Shown: positions 25,336-34,454 of the stretch, piece by piece
How positions within the stretch are numbered: position 1 is the stretch's first letter
How the letters are laid out: every line of letters starts with the position of its first letter
Assembly: GCA_020629005.1 (NCBI GenBank)
Contig: JAHDEE010000023.1
Span: 1 to 39,126 of the forward strand
Length of the DNA stretch: 39,126 bases
Direction: 5' to 3'
Origin: Chitinophagales bacterium
GTDB lineage: Bacteria > Bacteroidota > Bacteroidia > Chitinophagales > UBA2359
Position numbers and translations under genes: made by a program
Notes under the pieces: model-generated
What the model saw: only the letters and a program-made list of their open reading frames with translations
Databases searched by the model: none
Told to the model about the DNA's origin: nothing

Positions 25336-26055
25336 TCAGAAACTTAGACGCTCCTTAAACTTCGAAGCCTGCCTACGTGAAATCTCGATTTCTTCACCGC
25401 CGTGCTTCAGGCTCAATTTGAACTTTCCATTGAACCAAGGATCAATTTTGTCTATGTATTCGAGATTGATAATCTGCTGCCGATTTGCCCTGAAAAACAA
25501 TTGTTCATCCAGTCTTGTCTCCAGGTAATTCAGAGAGCGGTAAATGAGTGGTTTGTTGTCCTGGAAGTGTATTCGAGTATAATTGCCGTTTACTTCCATT
25601 AACCTTACCTCTGCAAGTTTTACCATCCAGCATTGCTCACCATCTTTGACAAAGACCTGACTTTGCTTTCCGAGTGGTTGATCTTTTTTCTTTTCTGCAA
25701 GTTCTACAAACTTCTCTTTGGCCTTATGCACTGCTTTGGCCAATCGATCAGGGTGTACTGGTTTTAGCAGATAATCCAAGGCATTAAATTCAAAAGACTT
25801 GATAGCATATTCATCATAGGCGGTGGTGAAAATGACTATGGGTGCCTCTTCGAGCGCCTCCAGCATTTGGAAGCCGTCCATGCCAGGCATTTGAATATCC
25901 AGAAAAATGAGATCTGGTCGCTGCTCGCCGATCAGCTCCAGGCCTTCTTGTCCGTTGCTGGCTTCCCCGATCACCTCCATATCAGGAATGTCTTTTAGCA
26001 GGTTCTTTAGCTCCGTTCTTGCCAATCGGGAATCTTCAATTATTGCTACTTGCAT
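25336..26055 (-). CDS. LytTR-type response regulator
   Basis: The ATG at 26055 (MQVAIIEDSRLARTELKNLL) gives 239 aa. The receiver domain spans 1-120 with phospho-acceptor Asp53 (DLIFLDIQMPGMDGF) and the conserved TTAYDEYAIKSFEFNALDYL and KPV. The LytTR DNA-binding domain spans about 135-239 (VRLMEVNGNYTRIHF, LDEQLFFRANRQQIINLEYI, EIEISRRQASKFKERL). The open frame runs 40 codons further upstream, but that part lies partly in MITE copy C and is not native. It is paired with the LytS-like kinase upstream; the MITE sits between them. Confidence 0.93.
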   Translation of the reverse strand: MQVAIIEDSRLARTELKNLLKDIPDMEVIGEASNGQEGLELIGEQRPDLIFLDIQMPGMDGFQMLEALEEAPIVIFTTAYDEYAIKSFEFNALDYLLKPVHPDRLAKAVHKAKEKFVELAEKKKDQPLGKQSQVFVKDGEQCWMVKLAEVRLMEVNGNYTRIHFQDNKPLIYRSLNYLETRLDEQLFFRANRQQIINLEYIDKIDPWFNGKFKLSLKHGGEEIEISRRQASKFKERLSF

Positions 26056-26121
26056 GTTTGTTTTGTTTGAGAGTTGACTAATTTGTTCAATTCGTCGAGA
26101 AGCTGTCTTCAATCGAGCTAA

Positions 26122-26277
26122 GGGACAGCGAATCAATAACTGTCCATTTTGACTTGCTAGAAATGCTTTATCCATCGTTATTTTTCTCCACCAGCCAACA
26201 AGGATGCTGTCAAAAAATGCCTCGTCTAAATCATTTCCAGCGGCGTCAAAATCGGACAGTTATTGATTCCCTATCCC
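26122..26277. mobile_element. MITE-like palindromic element, copy C, between kinase and regulator genes
   Basis: 156 bp, flanked by TAA at 26119-26121 and TAA at 26278-26280. The left end is GGGACAGCGAATCAATAACT and the right end, reversed, is GGGATAGGGAATCAATAACT. Its central segment is identical to copy A. It occupies most of the 292-bp gap between the LytS-like kinase and the LytTR regulator, two genes normally adjacent in one operon. Confidence 0.88.
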
Positions 26278-26347
26278 TAAGCTCCATCGAGATGGCAGAG
26301 GTTCTCGCATCAGCTATGGGTTCCAGGTCTGCTTAAGGGCTTAAGAT

Positions 26348-27373
26348 CTAGCCGGGAAGTTTTATGGTGGCTATTACAAGACTGTCGACTTGAGACAAGT
26401 CAAAACTATACTTTTCCGAAAGCAACGATAGTCGATCTTTTAAGTTTTGCAATCCCAGACCTGATTTCCCAGTTGCAGGAATTCGATTGCTTACCAGACT
26501 GCCCGTATTGGAAACCTGCACGACCACGTCTTCATGTGCGCGAAATACCTTTACGCTTACCTCTCCTCCATCGGGAATCTGAGAAATGCCATGCTTGATT
26601 GCATTTTCTACCAGAAGTTGCACGATCATAGGCGGTACCATTATTTGCTCCAATCCTTCTTCTACATGAAGACGGTACTGTAGCTTTTCTTCGTACTGTA
26701 TTGCAATTAGCTCCATGTAGTTGTTGACAATCTCAATTTCGCTAGACAGAGGCACATTTGTCACTTTTGTGTGATTGATGGAATACCGAAGAATGTCTGA
26801 AAGATTTGTCAGCATCTTTCGGGCATTGCGCGGGTTTTCCAGGATCAAAGCGCGGATGTTATTGAGTGCATTGAACATGAAATGTGGATTGATCTGGGAT
26901 TTCAGGTTATTTAGCTCCGCTTCTTTGACAGCTGCTTCCAATTTCCATCTCCTGATTTCCGAATCCCGGTATCGTTCGAAGAAGCTGTAAGAAAAGTATC
27001 CGACCGTCCAAATGCACATAATCATGAAGGTGAGCATGAAATTGCTGAAAAAGACCTCAAACCCAAGCTCATTAAGTAATCCACTCAGGAAACCGAATAG
27101 TGGTAGAAAAGTGCCGACCAATACTAGCGTGACTATACCGCAGGCAATGATGCCGAGCGGTAACAACTGCAGTGGTGTCAGTAGTTTCCATGACCATTTA
27201 TGTATCAGCTGTCTGAACAGGCTGGTATATCCAATCGCCATCACAGCAAGTAGTAAGGTCCCGGTGATTATGCGGAAAGAAAACTCGGTAAAAATAGTCC
27301 TTACCAGCACATTGATCACAAAAACTGATCCCCAGAACAAGAATTGTATTAGGTAAAATCTCTTGTTATTCAT
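26348..27373 (-). CDS. LytS-like membrane sensor histidine kinase
   Basis: 341 aa. The first ~135 residues contain four probable membrane helices (for example FLFWGSVFVINVLV and TLLLAVMAIGYTSLF). They are followed by a short coiled coil and the His_kinase domain with His164 in LKSQINPHFMFNALNNIRAL, then HATPase_c with VPPMIVQLLVENAIKHGI (N box) and GKSGLGLQNLKDRL. This is the LytS/YehU type, phosphorylating a LytTR regulator. The cognate regulator lies 292 bp downstream on the same strand, separated by MITE copy C. The ligand is unknown. Confidence 0.92.
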   Translation of the reverse strand: MNNKRFYLIQFLFWGSVFVINVLVRTIFTEFSFRIITGTLLLAVMAIGYTSLFRQLIHKWSWKLLTPLQLLPLGIIACGIVTLVLVGTFLPLFGFLSGLLNELGFEVFFSNFMLTFMIMCIWTVGYFSYSFFERYRDSEIRRWKLEAAVKEAELNNLKSQINPHFMFNALNNIRALILENPRNARKMLTNLSDILRYSINHTKVTNVPLSSEIEIVNNYMELIAIQYEEKLQYRLHVEEGLEQIMVPPMIVQLLVENAIKHGISQIPDGGEVSVKVFRAHEDVVVQVSNTGSLVSNRIPATGKSGLGLQNLKDRLSLLSEKYSFDLSQVDSLVIATIKLPG

Positions 27374-27409
27374 TGTCTGAGGATTTGGTACGCGAGGGAG
27401 ATTGGTGCG

Positions 27410-27587
27410 AAATAGCCCCGGGCGCAGAGGAAATGAGTGCCCTGGATGCCGTGGCGAATGCTGGCCGATGGGGGCTCGGAGCCTGCGGAGAGACCACAGC
27501 GGCCATGCATGAGCAGGCAGACAGGGTGCGAATTGGAACGGAGCACGGGTAGCCCGTTTCTACGGGGCTGTCTGCTTCGCTCCAAAT
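27410..27587 (-). repeat. GC-rich interspersed repeat, copy 2
   Basis: 178 bp with the same borders as copy 1 (AAATAGCC ... CGCTCCAAAT) and shared internal words such as GGGCTCGGAGC, GGAGAGAC and GCACGGGTAGCCCG. Its minus strand is open and reads LPVLRSNSHPVCLLMHGR then CGLSAGSEPP, parallel to copy 1 (LPVFRYYGPPACLFLL). It fills the divergent region between the LytS-like kinase and the patatin gene. The remaining 27588-27843 holds no recognised feature apart from the upstream region of the patatin gene. Confidence 0.75.
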
Positions 27588-27843
27588 TTTCTTAATATTC
27601 TTGGTGATTCCAGTCATTGTTTCTCTTCAAGCAAATTTTCGAATCTGAGGCTGCCGGGTGCCAAATGTGCCGGGAAGAAGGTGGCAGCAAATTTGCGGCT
27701 GGCCTTGGATGATGACAGGACAAGTTTACTGCGTCTCAAGGAGAAAGGGAAGTAAAATAGTATAAGCGGTCGTGTGCGGAGTTGGGCGGCTGATGAAATG
27801 TGTGATAAATTGCTAATTTTAGGAGGTTTAGAGGTCTTGATAC

Positions 27844-28887
27844 ATGAAAAAGGTTAGAATATTGTCGATTGATGGCGGGGGAATCAGGGGTGTGATTCCG
27901 GCGAGAATTCTGTACTATCTGGAGGAGCGTCTGCAGGAAGTGGTGGGAGAAGGCGCCCGTATCAGCGATTATTTTGATTTGTTTGCCGGCACTAGTTCGG
28001 GGGGAATTTTGACTTGTACCTACCTGCTTCCAAATGAGCTTGGACGGCCTAAAATGACCGCATTGGAATCGCTCAATTTGTATAAGGAGCACGGCTTTGA
28101 GATTTTTGGCTCGACTCTGTTTGATCGATTTAAGCGTGGCTTTGGATATATCGATGAGCGCTACAGCAGTGAGGGACTTGAGCGGGTTTTGGAGTCTTAT
28201 TTTGGCGATTTGAAACTTAGTGAATTGATTCGGCCATGTATGGTCACGGCTTATAATTTGGTGAAGCGACGGGCTTTCTTTTTTGGCAGTTTTAAGGCTT
28301 CGAAAAATCGCAATAAGGACTTCTATGTTCGTGATGTGGCTCGGGCGACATCTGCTGCTCCTACCTATTTTGAACCTGCTTTGATTCACTCACAAACCGG
28401 GAAGCAGTTTGAGCTGATTGATGGTGGAGTATTTGCCAACAATCCCGCACTTTGTGCATATTCAGAAGCTGTACAAACGGATTTTTCGGAGATGATGAAA
28501 AATCCGGAGAAGCCTCGGTATCCAAATTCTGATGAGATATTGCTTGTGTCCTTAGGGACCGGAACCTCGATCAAGCCCTACTACCATGCGGATTTGAAGG
28601 ACAAGGGTTATGCTGGCTGGATGCGTCCCTTGATTGACATTTTGCGATCTAGTAATTCGGAGACCGTGGATTATCAATTGAAGCTGATCTTTAATTGTTT
28701 GAAGAAGCGCAGTGAAGACACCAATTATTATCGGCTTGAGCCTATGCTGCCCAGCAAGGTGCATTCGGAGATGGATAAGGCGAAGCCTTCTAATGTAGAA
28801 GCCCTGGAACAAGTGGCATTGGATTGCATCTATCAACAGAGTGAGATGCTGGATGAGATTGTGCAGAAGTTGGTAGATAATGAATAG
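27844..28887 (+). CDS. Patatin-like phospholipase
   Basis: 347 aa, no signal peptide, so probably cytoplasmic or membrane-peripheral. The oxyanion motif GGGIRG (11-16), the nucleophile elbow GTSSG with Ser51, and the catalytic Asp193 in DGGVFANNPAL form the Ser-Asp dyad of patatins. SLGTGTSIKPYY and a helical C-terminus follow. The enzyme should release fatty acids from glycerolipids. CBASS anti-phage systems use similar effectors, but no nucleotide cyclase or other defence gene adjoins it. It is a single gene flanked by a repeat and a decayed FG-GAP gene. Confidence 0.92.
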   Translation: MKKVRILSIDGGGIRGVIPARILYYLEERLQEVVGEGARISDYFDLFAGTSSGGILTCTYLLPNELGRPKMTALESLNLYKEHGFEIFGSTLFDRFKRGFGYIDERYSSEGLERVLESYFGDLKLSELIRPCMVTAYNLVKRRAFFFGSFKASKNRNKDFYVRDVARATSAAPTYFEPALIHSQTGKQFELIDGGVFANNPALCAYSEAVQTDFSEMMKNPEKPRYPNSDEILLVSLGTGTSIKPYYHADLKDKGYAGWMRPLIDILRSSNSETVDYQLKLIFNCLKKRSEDTNYYRLEPMLPSKVHSEMDKAKPSNVEALEQVALDCIYQQSEMLDEIVQKLVDNE

Positions 28888-28956
28888 CTGAGTCTGCGAA
28901 ATTCGATTGAAAGAAAACAGCTTTTACTCTGCGGCTATTTGGCTTATCTTGTAGGC

Positions 28957-30353
28957 ATGAGCTTTTGCCATCGATTGTTTTTCCCCTTCATTCTTGTGCT
29001 GCTGGCGAACCTGAGCTTACAGGCTCAATTTGCTGATCTCGTTGAATTGTCGGGCCTGGATATCCGTTCTCCGGAGGTGTTGGCGAGTGGAGATTTGGAC
29101 GGCGATAATGATGTTGATCTTGTGCTGAGTTATGATGAAGGCAGGTCTGGGATTTTGTGGAATGAGGCTGGGGAGTTTTCGGGCGAGATTGCTCCTTTTG
29201 ACAGCAGCTATCTGCTGGAGTGGGTGCAGGTTGGAGATATGGATGGAGATGGTGATCTGGATTTATTCCCTCGGTTTCTTAATTTTTCCGCTAATGCATG
29301 GCTACGAAATTTGGGTAAATCTGGGCATGTATGATTTCAGTGATCCTGATACTTTGCTAGTGCTTAGTGATTTGTCTTCCGATGCCATTTTGGAGCTTCA
29401 GCTGCATGATTTAGATGAGGACGGACTGCAGGACCTACTGTTTTATGATAAAAACGGGAGCGGCGATCTGAGCTATTTGAAGCATAATGGCGGACTTGAT
29501 TTTTCAGATACCATGGTCATTAGTCCGCATCCCAGATGGCATAAGATAAGCGAGATTGGAGATATAGACCAAGATGGAATTGGGGACCTGGCGGTTGCCT
29601 ATCCCCATCTCAATGCCTTGTCGCTGCTCACTCAAACGGAAGGATACCAGCTGGCGGAGCAGCCGATTTTTGAGGCAAGGTTAGAGGAGCCTAATTCCGT
29701 TTGTGTTTACGATTTTTCTGGAGATGGCATTCCTGATTTGCTGTATGGATCGAGTACAGCCAATGCTATTTTCATTCGTCGAGGATTGGGTGACAAATCT
29801 TTTGGACCGCCGCAGGTCTTTGCTGATTATGTATTGGGGGTGCATGAACTGACAATATTCGAGGGTGCGCCAGAGGATGATCCGGTGTTGCTGGTGACAC
29901 AGCTTCTTGAATCTGGATATGAATACGAGCTTCTGGTAGCAGAGTGGGATGCCAGTTCACTCGAGATTGGCAATACCTTTCCGATTTGTAATTCCTGGCA
30001 TCAGACAAAGAGCCTGCATTTCGAAGATGTGAATCGGGATGGACTTGAAGAAAGAAGTGCCGGAAAGCAAGATCGGCTATATTGAAAACCTTGCTAATCA
30101 AAGTACAGATCTAACTGAGCACGAATCTGCTGATGACCTTGAGCTAAGACTGCAACCCAATCCTGCCAGGGATATGCTTCGCATCGGCGAGCAAGACGGA
30201 GCAATAAAAATCTATGATCTACTTGGGCGTCTTCAGCTGGAATGCCCGGCTAATGCGGCTGCTACTGGAATCGTAGATATTTCCACTTTGCAAGCTGGCA
30301 TGCATCTGATTTGCGATGCCTCGAAATGTAAATTGCTATCTGTAATTCGCTAG
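28957..30353 (+). pseudogene. FG-GAP/VCBS secreted protein with T9SS tail, broken by two frameshifts
   Basis: A signal peptide (MSFCHRLFFPFILVLLANLS) starts at the ATG at 28957. Calcium-loop repeats of the FG-GAP/VCBS type follow: DLDGDNDVDLV and DMDGDGDLDLF in the first frame, DLDEDGLQDLL, DIDQDGIGDLA and DFSGDGIPDLL in the second. The third frame carries a T9SS sorting domain (LQPNPARDMLRI ... ISTLQAGMHLICD). The frame shifts by +1 near 29320 (NLGK to LGMYDFSD) and again by +1 between about 30045 and 30065 (DVNRDGL to KKEVPESKIG). Both changes could be real decay or assembly errors. If repaired, the product would be a surface beta-propeller protein of about 465 aa. Confidence 0.85.
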
Positions 30354-30360
30354 CAGCTTG

Positions 30361-32139
30361 CTATGTACTACGGACCGGCTTATACTTCTTCAATTTGTTA
30401 TAGAGATCAACTGGATCGAAGGGTTTGCTCAGGTAATCATTCATGCCAGCTTGTGTGCTGCTTTCTTGCACATGAATTTGTGCGGAGGCCGTTAGTGCAA
30501 TGATCGGAATATGCTTGTATCGATCTTCTTCCAAGGCGCGAATCGCACGACTAGCTGAGTATCCATCCATCTTGGGCATCTGCAGGTCCATCAAGATCAA
30601 GTCATAATCATCTTGCTGTACAGATTCCAGTGCCTCCTCTCCATTCTTGGCAAGAGACATTTCAACATTCCACTTTCGAAGCAGCTGACGGAGCACCATC
30701 ACATTCATCTTGTTATCCTCTGCCACTAGAATCTTGAGACCATCCAAGCCCATAAAGGAAGGTTGCAATTGTACAAATTCACATTGCTGCGCATCCAGGC
30801 GATTGCTGACTCCAAAGGAAAGTTCGAAAAAGAAGCTCGTTCCCTTGCCATATCGACTGTATACCTCTAGTTCGCTACCCTGCAGTTCCAACAGCTTCTT
30901 GCAAATAGTAAGTCCAAGACCTGTCCCTCCATACTTTCGCGTAGTATGAATTTCGGCTTGAGTAAAGCTATCGAAAATAGTCGCAAGCTTTTCTTCAGGA
31001 ATGCCTATGCCGGTGTCTTTGACCTCAAACCTTAAGGTAATTCCGGAGCCAGACTCCTCCACTACCTCAATGTCTATCACAATGGAGCCCTTAGCCGTAA
31101 ACTTGATAGCATTACTCATCAAATTGCTCAGAACCTGCGAGAGACGCGTACTATCGCCCACAAGCACACGAGGCAAACTCTCATCCAATTTTACGACCCA
31201 CCGTAGGCCCTTTTCCTTTGCATGATGCGAAAAAGTACTGCTCAGTCCCCTAATCAGCGCATGCGGACTGAAGTCAGACTGTTCAAATTCAATCTTGCCC
31301 GATTCAATTTTGTTGAAGTCGAGGATATCATTGATCACACTCAGCAGGTGTTTGGAGCTAAAACTCAAGGCATTCAGATTTTCTATCTGATCCTCTCTCG
31401 GCCCACTCATCTGAAGCAGATTCGTCAATCCAATCACGGCATTCAGAGGAGTACGAATCTCATGCGACATGGTGGACAAAAACTCATTCTTAGCTTGGTT
31501 GGCCTTCTTTTCGTCCTCTCGGGATTTAATCAGCGCAAACTCGGTTTCCTTGATGCTAGTGATATCTATGATGCTTCCAATAGTACCATCGGGGTTTCCT
31601 TGTTCATCCTGGGTGACCCTTAGGTCCAGATCCAGCCATTTTATTTCCCCACTAGGGCGCACCACCTTTACCACCTCCCGATACTCGGATATTTCATGAG
31701 CCAGGGCTAGCTCAATGAAGTTCTCAGGTGGATTTTCCACATTCACCAGAAACTTGCTGTAGTGCTGACCTAGCGCTTCTTCAATCGTAAAGGGTGTCAC
31801 CTCTTCCCAGGCGGAATTCAAAAAAGTCCAATTGCCCTCCAAATCCGTTTGAAAGATCACTTCCCGAACATTATTCACCACCCTTTCCAAAGTCCGATTT
31901 GCAATCTGCAAATCGCGGCTCTTTTGCTGGATGTCCTCTTTCAACAACTGATTAGCCTTAAAGAGCTCCTGCGAACTGCGCTCCAACACATTCTCTAGAT
32001 TCTCCATATCAATATCAAAGCTTCTGTAAGCTTCGTCAATCACAGATAATAGAGGGGCGATCTCCTCGCGAGTCTTTTCACTCAGTCCGGCCTTTCGAAT
32101 CTGGCGACGCAAGAGGCGATGAAAATCTACAGTACTCAT
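30361..32139 (-). CDS. Cytosolic PAS hybrid histidine kinase with receiver domain, FIST partner
   Basis: 592 aa, no membrane segment. A coiled coil (about 45-90) leads into a PAS domain with PAC (90-198: VREVIFQTDLEGNWTFLNSA, IDITSIKETE). HisKA follows with His226 (FLSTMSHEIRTPLNAVIGL), then HATPase_c with intact N box (SNLMSNAIKFT), DTGIGIP and GGTGLGLTICKKLLELQG, and REC with Asp518 (DLILMDLQMPKMDGYSAS). Its ATG overlaps the stop of the FIST gene by the sequence ATGA, implying translational coupling. The FIST protein probably supplies the ligand-sensing part. The output target is unknown. Confidence 0.95.
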   Translation of the reverse strand: MSTVDFHRLLRRQIRKAGLSEKTREEIAPLLSVIDEAYRSFDIDMENLENVLERSSQELFKANQLLKEDIQQKSRDLQIANRTLERVVNNVREVIFQTDLEGNWTFLNSAWEEVTPFTIEEALGQHYSKFLVNVENPPENFIELALAHEISEYREVVKVVRPSGEIKWLDLDLRVTQDEQGNPDGTIGSIIDITSIKETEFALIKSREDEKKANQAKNEFLSTMSHEIRTPLNAVIGLTNLLQMSGPREDQIENLNALSFSSKHLLSVINDILDFNKIESGKIEFEQSDFSPHALIRGLSSTFSHHAKEKGLRWVVKLDESLPRVLVGDSTRLSQVLSNLMSNAIKFTAKGSIVIDIEVVEESGSGITLRFEVKDTGIGIPEEKLATIFDSFTQAEIHTTRKYGGTGLGLTICKKLLELQGSELEVYSRYGKGTSFFFELSFGVSNRLDAQQCEFVQLQPSFMGLDGLKILVAEDNKMNVMVLRQLLRKWNVEMSLAKNGEEALESVQQDDYDLILMDLQMPKMDGYSASRAIRALEEDRYKHIPIIALTASAQIHVQESSTQAGMNDYLSKPFDPVDLYNKLKKYKPVRST

Positions 32140-33260
32140 TCTGAAATCGTTGTAATTGTCATAGTTTGATTATGCAATTGGCAGGCGGTAAACTCGCCAA
32201 AAGGGGCTATCTCTCCATAGGAGTAAAACCCGGTGAATGCCGGCTTAGGGCCTAGCACTTCCCGTACCGCTTCGATCTCCTCTTCCACCAATTGCTTCAA
32301 GACCAATCTTCTACCTACACAACTGATCAAGATCACCAGCTCGGCCTCTTCTTTAAGTATATCATTGGAAATCTCTGCCGATTGCTCGGCTCCCTTAATC
32401 AATCGATCCACATTGGCTTTCATCAATCGCACATAGGAACCCGTTGGAATATCTCCAGCAAAAGTCAAACTCTGCGCCTCTTCATCAATTCCCAAAATGG
32501 TGCGTACCACAGGCAAAGCATCTTTACCATCTCGCATGCTCAAAGGAAACAGCAATCCCGAACCAGGAAGATCCTTGGCCTTTTCCCCTAGAAAGTTCTT
32601 ATACACTTCCAATGCAGGCACATCATCCAACTCATACAGCACATTGTCAATTGATTTGGTCACCTTACGCTCCATACCAAAACTATCCCAGCCTCCTTTT
32701 GAACCAAAACCAACCTTAAGTGCAGAACCATACAGTCCAACTCCAACTATCTTATTGTCAGTCGGCTTATCCCGCTCAATCACAAAGGTGTTTTTAAAAT
32801 CCGGACCATCCGCAGCCAATCCGCCTGTCAAACTAACCGCCGGAGGTAAATTACTTTTTAGCCCCTCTACCAATCGGGCGCCATTCACATGTAGCCCATC
32901 ACTGAAGACCAACACATGCCTAAGCCCATCCTGCTGCAACTTTGCAGACAGTTGTGCGCCAGCTTCGTATGAATCTGAACTATTTTGTACGGGCACACTA
33001 CACATCTGCACTTGAGTTTTGGCAAACTCGACCGCAGTTAGAGACACACTGTTATCATTTACCTGCTCTCCATCGATCTCCCCAGCCGTTGAACAACCTG
33101 TCACCTTAGCATTCGGGCATTGTTGTCGCACCGCCTCTAGCAATTCTGTCGTATGTTCAAAACCTGGAGCCACAAACATGAGCACCAATTGTGCATTGGC
33201 ATTGAGCTCCAATTCATTAATCTGCTGCAGCCCACTCAGGCTCTTTTGCTGTACTTTCAT
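32136..33260 (-). CDS. FIST domain sensory protein
   Basis: From the ATG at 33260 (MKVQQKSLSGLQQINELELN) the product is 374 aa; 27 upstream codons are open but non-conserved in appearance. The FIST_N region contains TGCSTAGEI, VLVFSDGLHVNG and LTGGLAADG; the FIST_C region contains FPLSMRDG, SCVGRRLVL and FTGFYSYGEIAPFG. FIST domains are thought to bind small ligands, possibly amino acids, and are usually joined or paired to signalling outputs. Here the ATGA overlap with the hybrid kinase makes a two-protein sensor likely. The hydrophilic sequence has no signal peptide, so sensing is intracellular. Confidence 0.92.
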   Translation of the reverse strand: MKVQQKSLSGLQQINELELNANAQLVLMFVAPGFEHTTELLEAVRQQCPNAKVTGCSTAGEIDGEQVNDNSVSLTAVEFAKTQVQMCSVPVQNSSDSYEAGAQLSAKLQQDGLRHVLVFSDGLHVNGARLVEGLKSNLPPAVSLTGGLAADGPDFKNTFVIERDKPTDNKIVGVGLYGSALKVGFGSKGGWDSFGMERKVTKSIDNVLYELDDVPALEVYKNFLGEKAKDLPGSGLLFPLSMRDGKDALPVVRTILGIDEEAQSLTFAGDIPTGSYVRLMKANVDRLIKGAEQSAEISNDILKEEAELVILISCVGRRLVLKQLVEEEIEAVREVLGPKPAFTGFYSYGEIAPFGEFTACQLHNQTMTITTISE

Positions 33261-33400
33261 CACTTGGTTATTTGCCAAGAAAAAATCATAAACTGAGCCA
33301 ATTGTGCAGATATCAACACCTAAAAAAGGGCAAAGGCGCAACTTTCTCCATCTCTTGAGTCGTAAGTGCAGCGGCGTTTGATCAATTAATCAAGGCAAGC

Positions 33401-34138
33401 ATGAAATCACTCTTACTTCTCCTCCTGTTTTCATTGTCCGGAAGCCTCTTTCAACTCCAGGCGCAAAATCTCTTTGAAGAATTACTCTACCCGGACCCTG
33501 AAAGTGTCATTTACTCCTTTAAAGGCAAGCATGAAATCCACATCGGCTTAGGCATGCCCAATCTCATAGGAGCCGGCATCGCTACCTTTGACGCCATTCC
33601 TTCCGAAATCACGGGTACATTCATAGAAGAAGACGGAAGCAGCAGTCCTCAATTCAGCTTTAGCTACGACTATGGTGTCACCGAAACGGTAAGCCTGGGT
33701 CCTTACATCGGCTACTGTACGGCAAGTACACCGAGCTTCAGATGGAGCTCACCTGCCATCGATCCCATTCCATTCATCTTACCTGAGGGACTCGCTGCAA
33801 GAGACGGTGTCTATTCCTATGATATATCCGTTTTATCTCTAGGGGCCCGAGCAGTCATTCACAAAGCCCTTTCAGAACAATTCGATCTCTACGGCGTCTT
33901 TTTTTACGGACTCAACAAAGTAAATGTGACTGAGAAAGGTGGTCTGCCAGACGAAGACAGCCTAATCGATCAGTTGGGAACCTTAGCCGGAATCGGAATC
34001 GTGGATGTGCCCGTTCCCGAGGTATCCTACTCCGCCCAATTGGGTGCCCAATATTTCTTCAAGGACAAATTTGGAATCTATGCCGAAGCGGGCTTTGGCG
34101 TGACCATCGTGAACTTCGGTCTGGCATTTAAATTCTAG
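33401..34138 (+). CDS. Probable outer-membrane beta-barrel protein of unknown function
   Basis: 245 aa. The signal peptide is MKSLLLLLLFSLSGSLFQLQ with cleavage near AQA/QNLF. The mature protein shows alternating aromatic strands (HEIHIGLGMPNLIGAGI, SVLSLGARAVIHKAL, FDLYGVFFYGLNKVNV, YSAQLGAQYFFKDKFGIYAE). It ends in Phe (FGLAFKF), as outer-membrane barrels usually do. No named family is recognised. It is divergent from the FIST operon and followed by a GC-rich repeat. A 17-base word, AAGGCAAGCATGAAATC, occurs both across its start codon and again near 33522, probably by chance. Confidence 0.75.
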   Translation: MKSLLLLLLFSLSGSLFQLQAQNLFEELLYPDPESVIYSFKGKHEIHIGLGMPNLIGAGIATFDAIPSEITGTFIEEDGSSSPQFSFSYDYGVTETVSLGPYIGYCTASTPSFRWSSPAIDPIPFILPEGLAARDGVYSYDISVLSLGARAVIHKALSEQFDLYGVFFYGLNKVNVTEKGGLPDEDSLIDQLGTLAGIGIVDVPVPEVSYSAQLGAQYFFKDKFGIYAEAGFGVTIVNFGLAFKF

Positions 34139-34165
34139 ATGGATTCGTAAAGTGCTAATCTTTTT

Positions 34166-34400
34166 TTGGGCAGCTGCCACTACGCACTGCGCCTACCCAC
34201 ACCCAACTTTAAGGGCCAGTCCTGGCAGTGCTTCGTGTCACCGGGCTATCCGCTAATACTCACCTTGTGGATAGCGGCTCGGCTTATGCTGTCTGTGGTC
34301 TCTTCGGCAAGCTCAGAGCCCCCATACAGCATGCCTCACTCGCTATCCCCGGCGGCTCGTTCCGCTTCTATCCCTGCTGCGGTCGAAAATTGACAGGGGA
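34166..34400 (+). repeat. GC-rich interspersed repeat, copy 3 (inverted and diverged)
   Basis: In the orientation opposite to copies 1 and 2. Shared words with the reverse complement of copy 1 include CGGCAAGCTC followed by GAGCC, ATCC before GGCGGC, and CCGCTTC. At protein level LFGKLRAPIQHASLAIPGGS parallels LSGKLRAAMEWQSLAHPGGP of copy 1. The region 34139-34454 holds no other recognisable gene. The edges of the copy are approximate. Confidence 0.65.
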
Positions 34401-34454
34401 TTCAAATACTCAGCATAAGCGCCTGCCAATCAATCAGGTGGGACGCAAGTTTGG

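Noticed and set aside
26056-26175. 40-codon N-terminal extension of the LytTR regulator
   Set aside because: The first residues are MITE copy C sequence read through on the minus strand. The receiver domain starts cleanly at the ATG at 26055.
27844-28887. Patatin-like lipase as a CBASS or other anti-phage effector
   Set aside because: The motifs fit, but neither flank holds a nucleotide cyclase, ubiquitin-like gene, HORMA, TRIP13 or other defence gene. Neighbours are a LytS kinase and a decayed FG-GAP gene.
33393-33538. 17-base direct repeat across the start codon of the barrel-like gene
   Set aside because: Only one repetition, in coding sequence, with differing flanks; coincidence is as likely as function.
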